In this document: positions 12,425 to 25,005 of the stretch, piece after piece
Numbering within the stretch: the first letter of the stretch is position 1
Layout of the letters: every line of letters begins with the position of its first letter
Assembly (NCBI GenBank): GCA_030248135.1
Contig: JASANC010005475.1
Coordinates: forward strand, 1-64,000
Source of the DNA: Theristus sp. LFF4_11
Taxonomy: Eukaryota; Nematoda; Chromadorea; Monhysterida; Xyalidae
DNA length: 64,000 nt
Direction: 5' to 3'
Program-made: the position numbers and the translations under genes
Notes under the pieces: generated by a model
What the model saw: the letters and a program-made list of their open reading frames with translations, nothing else
Databases searched by the model: none
Told to the model about the DNA's origin: nothing

Positions 12425-15400
12425 TTCCGCAATTTAGAAAAAATTAGATTAAATTACTGTGCAGTTTTTAGAAAGGGGTCAAGTTTAAAACAGCTAGACA
12501 GAAATAGTGTCGGACTTTAATTGAATGTATGAATCGGTGAAACACGGTGGAAAAAATAACGGACAAAAAAAACCGATACCCACGATACCCAATGCACATG
12601 GTTGTTCGGAAACTGGTAGAAATATGTGTTGTTGGACGCAAAATGAAACTCATGGCGCTGAAAAAAAATCATGTCACTGACTTGTTTGATATGAAATGAT
12701 TTTCAGTTTGATTGAAAATGGGAATTGAACATTGAAAATGTAAACAGAAAATGTCAAAAAAGCGACAAAGTTTGTCACTCATTGCAGGGTGTGACGAATA
12801 TTGCAACGAAGTGTACAACCGACACATGTACCTATTTCATGTTACATGTTTCACTCATACATGACTGGAGAAAACTAGAACGTTCATTTAATTAGAAATG
12901 TTCATTCCATCAAATGAAAGTTAAAAAACAGATGGAAGGTGCAGAACAAAAGTAACAAAATTTGAGGCATCTACAACTGTGAGGTAATACTGTTTGCCAG
13001 TTGCTGCAGATGAAGATGGTTGTATTTGAAGAAACTACGTATTTTAAAACACACGGTTACTAATCGGTTTTGACAAAAGAACAAAAGTATCTACTGATTC
13101 CACGAGACACCCGGCACAAAATGCCACAAAAATTACGCCAACCTGAATGAGAAACCGTGCACACCGCACACTGTTTTAAAAATGCAATAAAAACATTGTT
13201 TCTTTTATGCTCTTTTTTTGTTTTTTCTCATCACTAAAACATTACACCTTAGTGATTTCTTATTATTTTCCGAATCTGTCTAAAGTTAACGGTTTAACGA
13301 GAGTAAAAAATTTGCAGTGCAAGAAAGCTGAAAACCCATTAGTGGATATTTCTCAAAATGAGATGTGCGCGCAATCATACTCAAAAGAGTACGACAACCG
13401 CAATGAAGACGCATAACTTAAACAACATATTGAACGTAAAAAAATGTAACGAATTCTGTTGAAACGGAAAACCTAAAATAACGCGCTCTGCGTTGATCAA
13501 CCTGGCGAAACATGTGACGATGCCGTCGACAAGAATAATAAAAAATTTACGCCGTTACTTTTCTCGCCCGCATTTTGTATTTGCACAGCGAAACTTTTTG
13601 TGCTTTGCAAGCAGGTAAAAGTAAACGGACCAGTGAGACACAGAGGGAATATTGGCAGAATTTTTAAACTGTACTGTGTAAATTGTTGCACAAGCAGCAA
13701 CACACGCTTTCACAGGTGAACTGAAAGATAGCGAAACACAAAGTAAAATCTTCAAAGAAATAGAACAATCTGCTATTGAACGGCGCTGATACGAAACTCT
13801 ACATGTTTCGCTTTACGAGCGGTAACAGTGAAACTAAGTTAAAAATGGAATGCCGACACGAATTTCAAGATATTGTTTGTTCGTGACAACAGGTCCCTGA
13901 CTCTTCGAGCTATTTTTTGTATTTAGTTCGTTCGCTTACTAAAAAACTGGAAAACACATTTTTGATCACAGTTGTAGGAATGAAAGTCTTCTGCAAAACA
14001 CCTATGCCACATCAACCGAGTCAGCCCTTTTTTATCGCAAACGTTCACCCCATTGTTACAGTTGACGAAAATTGGCGTTAAAGTTTTCTGTTTCTTCATT
14101 GTTCAAAACCCACTGCTTTTTTGCAGCCGATGCAAATTACACGCAGTAAAAAGCCGAAAATAGAATATCTTTTCAAAGTATGAACGGATTGGACTTGGAA
14201 ATAAAACGCAATTGAGAGAATGTGTTAACTGATTGAGAGGAAAACTGCAAAAAATCAACATTTAAAGACGAGCATTGAAAAAGTTTTCAAAGCGCATAAA
14301 AACCTGAGATTGCCACGTTTGTTTTCAGGAACGACGATAACAAAGTTGATGAATGGCTACATACATGAAGGATAGACAACATTCCATACGACAAAGCAAA
14401 CAGATACTATCCGAACAGACTTTTTAGAAGCAAAAACGCTGTTCATCAATAAGCACTTTGAAATTTTTTTGTTTTAACTTTCCAACAAACGTCAGATGTC
14501 GGTTGCCCAGCGCAGCAGCAAAAAAATGGGGCTGTAAAATCCACCCAAACAAAACAGATCAAAACAAATGCCTCATTGTAACGCAAGATCGTCATTTAAA
14601 AAAAACACAAAAATCATTAAAAACAACTTTGCTCAAGTCATTAGCGAGAATGTGATGGCAAACTTTTGAAATTCTTTGCTCAAGTTTTTACATCAGACAT
14701 GACAATAAATACCGAAAGAAATGTCACAAGGGAAAATTACATTCCATTTTACTAAAAACCTGTGTCACTCCCATGCCCTGCGTGACGATAAACAACGGCG
14801 GAATCAAATGTGCTATCAAGCATTTAATTGGATCAAAAAGTTTACAAAGACATGAAGAATTTCTTTCTTACAACACCACCACCCGCCGGTAGTAGTTAAA
14901 TTATCAAAAACAAGTTGATGAGCGCAAATTCATCGAGAAAGCATAATTCTGAGATTCGAGGCCAAAGTTCGATATGTTCAATAGTTTCTCGTTGTTGTTG
15001 CTGTTGTTGATATCCAAATGTCTGTTATTGGTAAATTGTGATAGATGTAACAAGTGAATGCCGCATTGTGTTCTGCAGCAGCGCGCATGTTTACCTTGGA
15101 AGTGATGGTAACATGTGTACAGAGATGTGAAAATGTTGTACATCACTGAACATCGTGTACTTCGCAATCATATTGCAAAATTGCGGATATGGATGCGGCA
15201 CGTGGGCCTACAAACTACGCAAATGCCTTGAGCATGGCAAGTGCGCTTGTGTAATTTATTTTCTCGAAAAACGAATTTCTAGAATACACACATTTTAACG
15301 GTAACATGTAATGGGAATGTTTTGCCCTCTTGAAAGAAATTTCAAAGTTTGCAAAAGTGTGCAGCCTGCGACTAAAATTCCTCCCGATTTTGCGTCAAGT

Positions 15401-16413
15401 AACAGCAACCCAGTGAACACACAAATGGCAAACTCCACATATTTTTGTACAGAAAAAAATAACAATATATTTAAGCTACATGTAAATGGCTAATTAGCAG
15501 ACAGCCGAACTGGCAACTGAAGAATAAACTGCACTCCTTTTGGAATATATACAATTTCTTCAAAAAACTATTAGGTAGTTCAGCTTTTTCTACTGCAGAA
15601 CTTTCATTCAGTCAACTTTTTATGCAGTCATTCGCCAGACATGAAAATGTTTTTCAAGTGCTCACGTTAACGTTTTTTGAAGGCCAACACTCGAATAGTG
15701 GGATGGAACTGGACTCACTAAAATGACGCGTCAATTTTGACACAATTTAACGCGCACGGCTCCTTGAAAATAATCACAGTAGTGGCAGCTGCAGCAAACT
15801 CGCAAGCAAGCACTGTAAGGCATATGACGCAGAAGTAAAGATCCAACGTACACAGTGGTCGAGTGAAGATGCCCAAACAGTCGTTGTATCGTTGTACACA
15901 CATCCGTGTATCGAAAACAAAACAAACAAAATGAGTTCCCTAAAATTCGACATGACACAAGCGCTAAACACAAAACACAATCCTATCGCACTGGTCTGCG
16001 ATAAAATATCGTACCATTGTTTACTGGATTTCGAAAAATCATTGACAATTTTACGTTGCTTGAAATCACAAATGTCAACAAGATGATTCCGAAAGTTATG
16101 AAATCTGACTGGTCTATAATTTACTTATGAACAAAGTGCGACTTTGCCTACCCAGTAACCTTTTCATTGTTGTCAGCGTACACTGTGCATACAACGTGCC
16201 TGTCATTCAACAGAAACCGAAGCGAAATAAACACCAGAAAAACACGACACCGAGTCAAGATCTTATCAGCAACATTTATAGTAACAAGCAACATCCAGAA
16301 TTTGCAACATAAACAGCCACAGCAATAAACAATTTTGCACTATTGAACAGCTTACAATTTTCTGCGTTGGTAACGGTTTTAACATTGCTTTCGTCTTCAA
16401 AGAAATTCTAAAA
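12425..16413. other. Four-kilobase gene-free stretch
   Basis: Only short unlinked open frames are present, none with a recognisable domain or paired splice sites. A minus-strand frame near 13755-13555 begins with a hydrophobic segment but could not be extended. Confidence 0.45.
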
Positions 16414-17646
16414 ATGTCTGTTTCGTTCGATTTTACCGGAAGGAAGTTTATTGTAACCGGAGCATCCAGAGGTTAGTCAGCTTTCAGTAGGTTTGAAAAC
16501 TTTGCAAGAAACTTGAAAGATTTTTCCGCAGGCATTGGACGAGAAATTGCAATCAGTTTAGCAAAATCCAACGGTGTTGTGGTTGGTCTGTGTGCGTCTG
16601 ACCCAAAAAACGTTGAACCGTTTGACCAAGTTCGTTTATCATTCATACGGTCTTTTTTCGGCCCTCAATCTGTGCTCTTGCTGATTTTCAATTTTTATTA
16701 CATATTCAACGGGTGAAAAAAATCTGTTCCGTTCAGACTCTCGGAATCACCTTGATTCAATGTGACGTTACATCGAGCAAATCTGACATTGCCAAACAAC
16801 TGGAACCATATCTTCCAGTTCACGGTCTAGTCAACAATGCCGGTATTGCGATTCATTCGAAGTTCCTTGACACTGAAATCTCGGATCTGATTCGGTAAGA
16901 CAATGCGTACAACATTGAAAATAAAATAAGCAAATCTGCTTATTCATTTGCTATTTTATTTATAAATGTTGAAGGACCATCCAAGTGAACGTGCAAGGTG
17001 CGATGACGTGTGCGCAGATTTGTGCTGCTTCGATGATCAAAGCGAAGATACAAGGCTCCATTGTGAACGTGTCATCGCAAGCGGCGCTGCTACCGTTGCC
17101 TGACCACACGGCCTATTGTAAGAGACATGTGTGTTTCAATAAAAAAATTGAGCAACTGAGCTAACAGGTGTCTTGACTACAGGTTGCAGTAAATCCAGTT
17201 TGGACGCCCTTACACGTTGCATGGCTTTGGAACTCGGACCGCACGGCATACGCGTCAACGGCGTTCACCCGACTGTTGTCTTGACTGACATGGGCAAACA
17301 TTGGAATGACCCGAAAAAAGGCGGACCAATGAAACAAAGAATTCCGCTCAAGAAATTTTGTGGTAAGCTCAATCAAAAGCTGGAAATGCACTTTTAAAAT
17401 TCTCCCCATCTAATAATCAAATGAACATGTACGTACTGATGCTGATAACAAGACTGAATGACCGACCGAAAAACGCTTGTTTGGATATCTTTTTCCGGAC
17501 GCGTTGAAGAACGTTTATTAAAATAACATGTATCCACTTCAGAGGTCGAGGATGTTGCCAACGGCGTTCTGTTCCTTCTGAGTGATGGGTCGGCTATGAC
17601 GACCGGCGCGGTAACACCGATTGACGGCGGGTTTACCGCTTCGTAA
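16414..17646 (+). CDS. DCXR: Dicarbonyl/L-xylulose reductase (SDR family)
   Basis: Six exons (16414-16471, 16532-16629, 16737-16894, 16975-17117, 17183-17362, 17543-17646) encode about 246 residues, the same size as animal DCXR (about 244). This cytosolic, NADPH-dependent short-chain dehydrogenase/reductase reduces L-xylulose to xylitol in the uronate cycle and also reduces alpha-dicarbonyls. The cofactor motif TGASRGIG is at residues 15-22, NNAG at 85-88, and the catalytic set at about N110, S139, Y152 and K156 (YCCSK). The C-terminal half ([18 protein letters not shown], then [12 protein letters not shown] and PIDGGF) follows the DCXR subfamily closely. The exon 4-5 junction supplies the second Cys of YCCSK, which keeps the YxxxK spacing. 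All key residues are present and the gene looks intact and active. The ATG follows a short A-rich leader. The Caenorhabditis equivalent would be dhs-21. Confidence 0.96.
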
Positions 17647-18088
17647 TTTACAATGATTGTGAGTTTTAAGATTAGTTGAAGTTTACTTTTGCATTATTCC
17701 ATAACAGTCTATGACCAGCTGAGTCAAGTCGTCAGTCAAGTCAAGTCTATGACCGATAGGTCGTATTTACCACTATATTGCGTTGCGATGCTATCAACAA
17801 TTGACAACTGCAGTCCTTTTATATCGTTCAAAACAACGTCAAAGATGTTTAAAAATATTGATGTGCAACCATGATTTTTTTCACGGATTTTGTAAATAAC
17901 AATGGTTTTTTCAGAGGTTTAGTAATGTGACACTTATAAAACCTTCATCCGCAAATGGTTTGTGGTCGTGGCTTAAATGAACAATCTGGACTAAAAAATT
18001 TCATTCGGGAATGTTTCTCGCGAAGGTTTTAAAATTTTGAGACAGCAGCTCGGTTATAACACAGTCATGTCGCACTGTCACAAACAAA
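17647..18088. other. 3' flank of the reductase gene
   Basis: No gene seen. Short GTCAAGTC iterations occur near 17725-17745. Confidence 0.4.
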
Positions 18089-18362
18089 TACGGTGTGTCC
18101 GAATAAAAAAAGCAGTCCTTGTATTCTCCATCAAGGCGGGATTTGTCGCAGACTAGGAGTTGTCTTTTTCACGAATACCAAAGTTAATTCCAAATCGTGT
18201 GTGCAAAGGTGAAAGAATCAATAGAATTAGCATGAAAAATCAAGTAGTGTTAAAAACACGTCAAATATTGACACAATTTGTTTTCTGAAAGTCTTTTGTC
18301 TTTTATTCAAATTTCGCGCGCTCTTTGCACCCTGAAAAAAGATGGCATGTTTAATCGGCCAT
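18089..18362 (+). mobile_element. MITE family G, copy 2
   Basis: Left end GTCCGAATAAA and right end TTTAATCGGCCATT match the termini of the copy at 12163-12424. The body shares CGCAGACTAGGAG, CAAATTTCGCGCGCTC and TTTGCACCCTGA. It is diverged but full length and lies between the reductase and the peptide-precursor gene. Confidence 0.68.
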
Positions 18363-18449
18363 TCCGTACGCGTACAAAGGCTTTTCGTGTGTGTTTCCTT
18401 GTGACTCTGCAACATCACTGTGTTATAATGGAGAGCACTGTCTACAGAT

Positions 18450-18977
18450 TCAGACAGGACCGAACACAGGCATGCATGTCAAACCAGCGCACACTCGCTT
18501 GCGTTTACGACCTCCGCCAAGCAATCGATTCAGCTTCTGAAAAGGTTAATACGGTGCACTGCACACTGTATTATTCGAATAAATTCCGATGAACATCATT
18601 TGGCACTTACTATCAAAAACTTGAACAAGAAAAAGAAGCGCATGCAAACAAACCCATAGTCGGTTGCCGCCATAATGTTTTTTTGTGCGATAAACCGGTC
18701 GCTGGGGAATTTCCGTCAGCATTCGTGCCAAGTCACGCACATCGATTACGTAGTCTACGTCGGAGTCGATGCCACTGCCGTCGATTACCCTGTATTGTGC
18801 GCTGATCACACAAGCTATCAAAGCCTGAAATAATTATTATCTGTAATTACAACTGCAAGATGTACATTGTATGTGTATTGCATAAATGCAAAAAAAACAA
18901 AATTACTGATTTCAATTCAAAACACAAAGTTAAGCCACAGTAGTGCATGAACGTACCACAAAAACCACTTTCGACAT
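18450..18977 (-). CDS. Candidate secreted peptide precursor, about 92 residues
   Basis: Three exons (18957-18977, 18654-18824, 18536-18450) join in phase 0. The protein opens with a textbook signal peptide, MSKVVFVALIACVISA, then an acidic spacer (GSGIDSDVDYVIDVRDL). It continues with two blocks bounded by basic sites. After the KK at YRTKK comes HYGGNRLWKLNRLLGGG, followed by RKRKR, and then a C-terminal VCAGLTCMPVFGPV with two cysteines four residues apart, ending at TGA. This is the layout of a neuropeptide or hormone precursor: signal, spacer, convertase sites and mature peptides. The Gly before RKRKR could permit amidation of the first block. I could not match either peptide to a known family. 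The exon 2 donor chosen is gtttgt. A later phase-0 donor would insert a hydrophobic segment, LWVCLHALLFLV, which argues against it. Splice choice is the main uncertainty. Confidence 0.5.
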
Positions 18978-20674
18978 TGCCGTTGAAATTTTTCCGTGGA
19001 AGCCAATAATACTGCAAACAGTTAAACAAGCTTTTTGTCCTGAAAGAGATTTGAGAAGCATTTCAGAGCTTGCGGTGACATTTTGTATTTGCGCATGCAG
19101 TGGCAGTGCATGCATTTTTTGCATGATTAAGTTAGTTACTAATGAATCCAAACGGGCGACTTTTCTTTTATCCTATCGAAATCATTTTTTGCCCTTTTGC
19201 ATCCGATTTTAAGGGAAGGACCGATTTTCCCTTATATTTTCAGTCAAAAAGCGAATACTTGTCAAAAACTGTAATTCACAGTGCAGTTTCCAAAACATTT
19301 TTTCGCCTTAAAGTTCGCTCCAGTGACGATTTTCTTGTTCGCTAATGTTTTGCCATAAGCCACAGAGTGCAAGACGTTTGCTGCCTTTTGTTTTGAGCCA
19401 CATAATTTTTAAATACCAGTAGTTTTTATCGTGATAATAACAAACGATTTTGGTGAACCCTTCAGTCAATTTTTGGGATATTTTAAAACTTTTAGAAAAT
19501 AAAACTTTCAAGTTTATGTCGTAATTAATTACATTTAACATCGAGGCACTAACACCCTATAAAGGATCGACTCCAGTGCATGGATCATCAGGAGTAAAAA
19601 TTTTGGCTCATTTTATCCTGGTTCTGTGCCTGGTTTCGACTAACTTGTTCATACTGACGTATGCGTATACGGCACGGCACGTCACATTATGTTAGGTCTT
19701 GTGTATTAGCACATTACCGTTCATGGAAACATGCCTTCGACGTACGTGGACGTACGTCAGCTTACGTTAGTATGAACAGGCGTCATATGAACCTGAGTTA
19801 CGTCAGTATGAACCCGAGTTAATTTTAAAGTGACAAAAGTCATAATTTTTAATAAATAAGCATCTAAAAGCATAACTATCTTGGCGCTATACTTTTAAAA
19901 CGATACAAATTCGCACTTAACTAAATTGTTTTTTAATTGTTTCTAGTTTTCTTTTCAATTTGCACTTTTTTCGGCTAACTCTGCAAATTGCATTCTTGCA
20001 ATGGGGGCCAAAAACTAGGATAAAGGTTTCCAAAGCAACTTCATTGAACGCATGTCGATGAATTCATTAAAACATACTGCAAATGTCAATAAATTTTTTT
20101 GGCAGAACGGAACACAATGAAAGTGCAAGATAAATAATGAGTTTTCCAATGCAATAGTAATTTGATTTTCTTCAAAAAAATTCAAAATTGAAGCCTCTCG
20201 TCAAACAAAATTCTCTATCACTCACAGTAGTTTTATAATGGTCTCTCTTGCTACTTCAGAAATACAAAACGGCGATAAACGACTATCTAAGATGCTTGTT
20301 CGAAGCTACCGAGCGTGATCACGTTTATCATAGTTCGGTAAAGTTAAATTCAGTTATGGTTCACATGACAACCACGCGATCACTTAGCAGTGTCAATTAT
20401 AATATCACGCAAGCTTGAATGAGTAAAAAAGAGGTAATTAGACATGGGCACCGGTTAAACAATAATGCAACGCCTACCAACACTTGAAAGATGGTGGACG
20501 AAGCTGAATCTGCAGTGAAATATCAGTAATTACCCTCAGACAGGCGGCGTCAGCAAACTAAATTGGTCTAACTAAACAGCATGCTTAATTCGCGATCACA
20601 GCATATTTGAGCAGTTTCAATGCACACTGACGGCGTTAAAACGACTGATCAAAACTCATTCAACGCGTTAATCA
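18978..20674. other. Intergenic stretch with a small palindromic element
   Basis: Upstream flank of the peptide-precursor gene. A palindromic element at 19646-19779 is listed separately; the rest shows nothing recognisable. Confidence 0.4.
19646..19779. mobile_element. Short palindromic MITE
   Basis: TTGTTCATACTGACGTA at the left is mirrored by TACGTTAGTATGAACA at the right. The centre contains repeated CGTACGT motifs. A further half-copy, GTTACGTCAGTATGAAC, follows at 19798-19815, suggesting tandem or nested insertion. There is no coding capacity. Confidence 0.5.
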
Positions 20675-22708
20675 TTAGAACGCGTGAATATCGCTTTTAT
20701 CTGCACACCTGAGGTCGGTTTCTGAAACGGCCAATCTGTGAGTCTCTGCGCCCACATTCAAATGATTCAAACTGTTGTGGTGTGACGTCGGACGTTGTGC
20801 GGACGAGCAATGCGCTGCCGATGCGGTCGCAGCACGCAAGCGAATAGTTGTTCCGCTTAATGTACGACTCTGAGCATTCTGAAAATGGTCACTGCTTACT
20901 ATCACATGCTCGTTGACTCTGTTTGTAGTCAAAAGTCAAAAGAGACAAAACTGTGCTTCCGTGGAGCAACGATATATTAACTTTCTTATTGAATGTGTCG
21001 TAATAATCTGCATTTGCACGCACAGATAAGCAAAAATCAAAATGTTTCACTGCTGCGCGGCAGTTTGAGATCAGCAAAACTGAGCGTAATATGACGACAG
21101 TTTTGTGCAAGAAAATTAAAAAAGAAAACAAATATATTATTGTAACTCATAATCAGACTAAATTCGGGCGCGAAACAGCGCGTTCAGTTATCAGTAGTGC
21201 GGCTTTTCCACGGATCCATTCAACATTACTCCGCCTCTTTTGCACGAAAAGATAACACTCAGCATAATTTTATTGGAACGCACTTGTACCACACAGTGCA
21301 GTTTCGTTCCAAATTTCTGTTCTTCCCTTCACCTTCCAATCCCCATTGTGCTGCTGCGACAACGAAGGTTGAAGCAAGACCGTTGCGAGACCACAGGTCA
21401 GGCATTAGGACATTTGACTACAGAAGCAACAGCTACCGGTCAAACACTAACCAATTGTTTTCGAAGGGTTTTCCGCCATCGGAAGTATACCAAGCAGCTG
21501 CTTGCGGAATGCAGAAGCACCAACGTGTTACTGACGACGGTGGCGAATTTGTAACCCATCGAATCTTGCACACTGGACGGATCAAGTAGCTCCAAAATGT
21601 TCAACACTAGCATCATCGTGTAGAACAACAGAAACTTGGCGGCGATCACAATCAGCATGGCCGTCGTACGCTCCTGACGATCGCTTGATCTGAAAACTTT
21701 CGAAGTGTCCCAATCCCGCCATATTGGAGAAAAATTAAGATGAGTAAAAACTTTAAGAGCACAAACTGTTTGACATTCATTTGCTGTCGCCGCTGCGACT
21801 GCGCCCGCCTCAATACCATCAACATAAGCGACGTTGTTATTGTTATGAGTAAAAACGGGCCAATAGTTATGAAAACAGAGTTAAGTACAACATGGTAAAT
21901 AAGTTGGTAAACTGGGTTCAAGCGTAGATCAGTTGCCCACACGAAATGCACAGGTTGCTCGGAAACCGCATCGAAGCATCGTGCGACTTTTAGCTCAAAT
22001 ATCGTCGGCGAGACGAACAATGCTGAACATGAATCGTGTTTGTAACGTTAATCATTGATTGGTACATAATCCGGTTGCAGTTTTCGCAATTTTCAAGCTG
22101 ACCTGAAATTAAGAAAATTGACCAAGTGATGATTTTCGCACGAAAGTTCGTATCGATCGCACGATGTTGTAACGGCGTTGCTAACGCCCTGTATCGTTCC
22201 ACGGTGATGACAACTAACGTCCAAATTGAGGCTAACATGGACAGCATCGAAACAGCCAAGAATGAAACGGTGATGTGCCTAAACACAGAGTAAGAAGTCA
22301 TACACTAGAATTCATAAAAAAAATTCAATTTTATGTTTGTCAAACTAACTTGAGAAACGCGAATTCGCCGAAAAATGGCTTCAGAAATTCGCTGAGAGCG
22401 TAAAATGGCAACGTACAGCCGCAGACCATCGCGTCCCAGAATGCCATTGATCCAAGGTATATGCGAATTGTGAATTTAATTCGAAATTGACCAATCATAT
22501 GCAAACCGTAGATATTACCAATAGCTCCGAGAATTCCAACTACGACCGTTATAAGTCCGCTGAAAAGCCACGTCGCCTCGGCCATAACATCACTGCTGAC
22601 CATCTCAATGATCGCTGGAGAACAGTTTGCCAACACTGCCTCTGCATTATTATTCCGTATGACCACCGATGAAATGGAATAGTTGAGAGGTGCGGCTGCA
22701 TCAACCAT
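20675..22708 (-). CDS. FMRFamide-receptor-like class A GPCR
   Basis: Five exons (22350-22708, 22103-22278, 21752-22022, 21452-21689, 20675-20878) give about 415 residues with seven hydrophobic segments. The N-terminus has NYS and NCS sites for glycosylation. TM1 is WLFSGLITVVVGILGAIGN with the conserved N. TM3 ends in ERY (about residues 147-149), followed by RALATP. TM4 and loop 2 read FVSPTIFELKV. The stretch before TM6 is DRQERTTAMLIVIAAKFLLF, and TM7 is NTLVLLHSASSCLVYF. These patterns are typical of the FMRFamide/myosuppressin receptor group that couples neuropeptides to G proteins at the plasma membrane. TM7 departs from the usual NSxxN by carrying HSASSC. The final exon adds a Ser/Thr/His-rich cytoplasmic tail; if its upstream donor were skipped the protein would stop at about 21440. 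The ligand cannot be inferred. Confidence 0.9.
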
Positions 22709-25005
22709 TAGCGCCGAACTTTCAAATGGACAAATTCAACAGAGAATTCAAAAAATGTTTTCGCGCGACAGACGACAGAACACAGACCTGAAACGGCACG
22801 ACAATCAATAAACGTATAGCTTGTGTGTGTCAAATATACAAATGTACAAAACAGGTGATCCCAACCGTTCAGCAGGAAACAAGAAAGAAAAAGTTATTGC
22901 AGCAAGATTAGTTTGACAGTCATGGACAAGTGTTGCAAGACCGCGTCAAATTATAATCATGTTAAATCGGCTAAACTGTCAGTCCGTGAACACAAAGCTT
23001 TGACATTCAACTACAAACAAAACTCAGATTCTGTTCTTTAACATAAAGTTGAATCCAGGTGGCATGTGGAAACACTCACCTGTTAGTGAGCTCAGACAAA
23101 AGGTTACATGCAGTAAAACAAATGACTTAATACATTGTACAGTGGCGGCCAAAAATTTTGAAACCCCTGCGTCCGCTGCATATCGCGCATTTTTGCGTTA
23201 TTACTATGCACATAAGCAGTAAATTTTTTATTTTTAGAACAAGCAATTGTTGTGTTCATAAACACAAAGCTGGCATGTGTTGGGGAGAGACGCACAATAA
23301 AAGCACGCATATACCACCACACACACGCGCTCGCATGGGGGTTTCCAAACTTTTGGCCGCCACTGTAATTGTGCAGTCATCAATAAAACTTGTCCAAAAC
23401 TCACCAATAAACCTAAGAAACTTCAATGCTGCAGCAGAACCTGGACAATTGGCCAGCACATGGAAATAAGCCATCATCACTTGCAGCTAAGCAAAAAACA
23501 TTCACGTTGCATTTGCGATTTTTTACGAAAAAAATATGCCTACACGACTGCAGAAAATGCACACTACAAAAATGCTCAAGTTCAAAACTACAGTATATCT
23601 AAGCAACACAGAACATTTGCTAAGCATCTCCAGAGTTTAAACCAGTTAAAATCAGAGTGATTTGTGTGATTTCTGCTTTCTCTTCTTCATTTTTAGAGGG
23701 CTGTGTTATCCAAATTTATCACATTACATTCGTGTACATGTGCATAATACGTACAACACATTAATTTATACACAATACAGTTTTATTGACGCAACACTAG
23801 ACTGAACTGATCTAAATGATTCCAGAATAAAACAGAACAAACAAGAGGAAGCACCACAAAAATCGGGATTGTATCAATATCCGATACTATAAGTCATGCA
23901 GTACCAGCACGTTCGCATGCACATGCCAACCGCTTCCATATCTGAACCTGACATCACACATTCTCTTCATTGAACCTGACATGCACTTCAGTACCAGTAA
24001 TTGAACCTTTTCAACACACAACAGTTTCGGTTTTTTGTGAGCGCCTGTATGGCTAAATGATCCCACCCGAGTAGTCAGGCATACAGAGAATTTGGGGCAC
24101 AGTGAAGTAAAAAATTTTTGACATGTTTTAAAAACAACGTTGGTCAGCCTTTTTGAAAAAAATGCAGAAAGTTAAATTCGAGTTTGGAAAAATCTTATTG
24201 ATTCAAAAAAATTGTGTACCGTTAGACATTGCCAATGCATGCAAGCGACGTGCAGCAAAAACTTCCTGTTTATTTAACGAAAAATTCAACGAAAACAAGT
24301 AGATAACCGAAGGCACAATGAATGTGCCGCTCACAATTGAAACTTTCGTTAAACAGTAAAATCTGACTGATATCTAAGCTGCCCTGACCTATCCAAAAAT
24401 AATCTAACGAGGCAGACAAGCATTAACTGAACGAAATCAACTCAGTTGCAATCGACTCCTTTTGCGTATCGTGGAAATTACTGTAAATTAAATTTTGGAT
24501 GTTGTGGACAAACCACGCCGTCAGTTTGTCTTCTAGTCATTCGTTCTGATAATGAAATATTTCAGTTACCATTGCTCTTAGTCCTTCACAGTTTTCTGAG
24601 ACAATTACATTTTACAATCCCAAACGATTTATGTTTGGGTTGCCATGCAGAAAACAAAATCAAACTTGAAAACGGGAGTAAAGAAGATAAATATTAGATA
24701 AAACTAGCACATGTCAAACCATAAACAACATGTGAGGTGGCATGTATGTAAGACTTACCGAAACTGAAAAATCGGTTTTGGCGGAAATGACACAGAATGC
24801 TTTCAAAAGAGTACTTCTGATACTAGAGACTGAGAATAGAGGGACACACGAGACGGCTTCGGCATATAAAAGCACAATGACCTTGCATGACGCACTTACA
24901 TGTACATGTGCATTGTACCAAGTCATCATAAAAAGATCTCATACTGCCAACATCTGGTATTAACAATGCTGCTTTTTCACGAAATATTTTGCAATTTCAT
25001 AGATT
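22709..25005. other. Intergenic region between GPCR and membrane-protein gene
   Basis: It probably holds the upstream regions of both divergent genes. A mariner-type MITE sits at 23140-23365. A 73-codon open frame ends at 24963, just before the next gene, but has no recognisable features. Confidence 0.4.
23140..23365. mobile_element. Tc1/mariner-type MITE
   Basis: A 226-bp element flanked by TA on both sides. Its ends are inverted repeats: CAGTGGCGGCCAAAAATTTT at the left and CTTTTGGCCGCCACTG at the right, continuing into AAACCCC and GGGGTTT. The terminal CAGTGGCGGCCAAAA and the TA duplication are typical of Tc1/mariner elements. There is no transposase. Confidence 0.88.
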
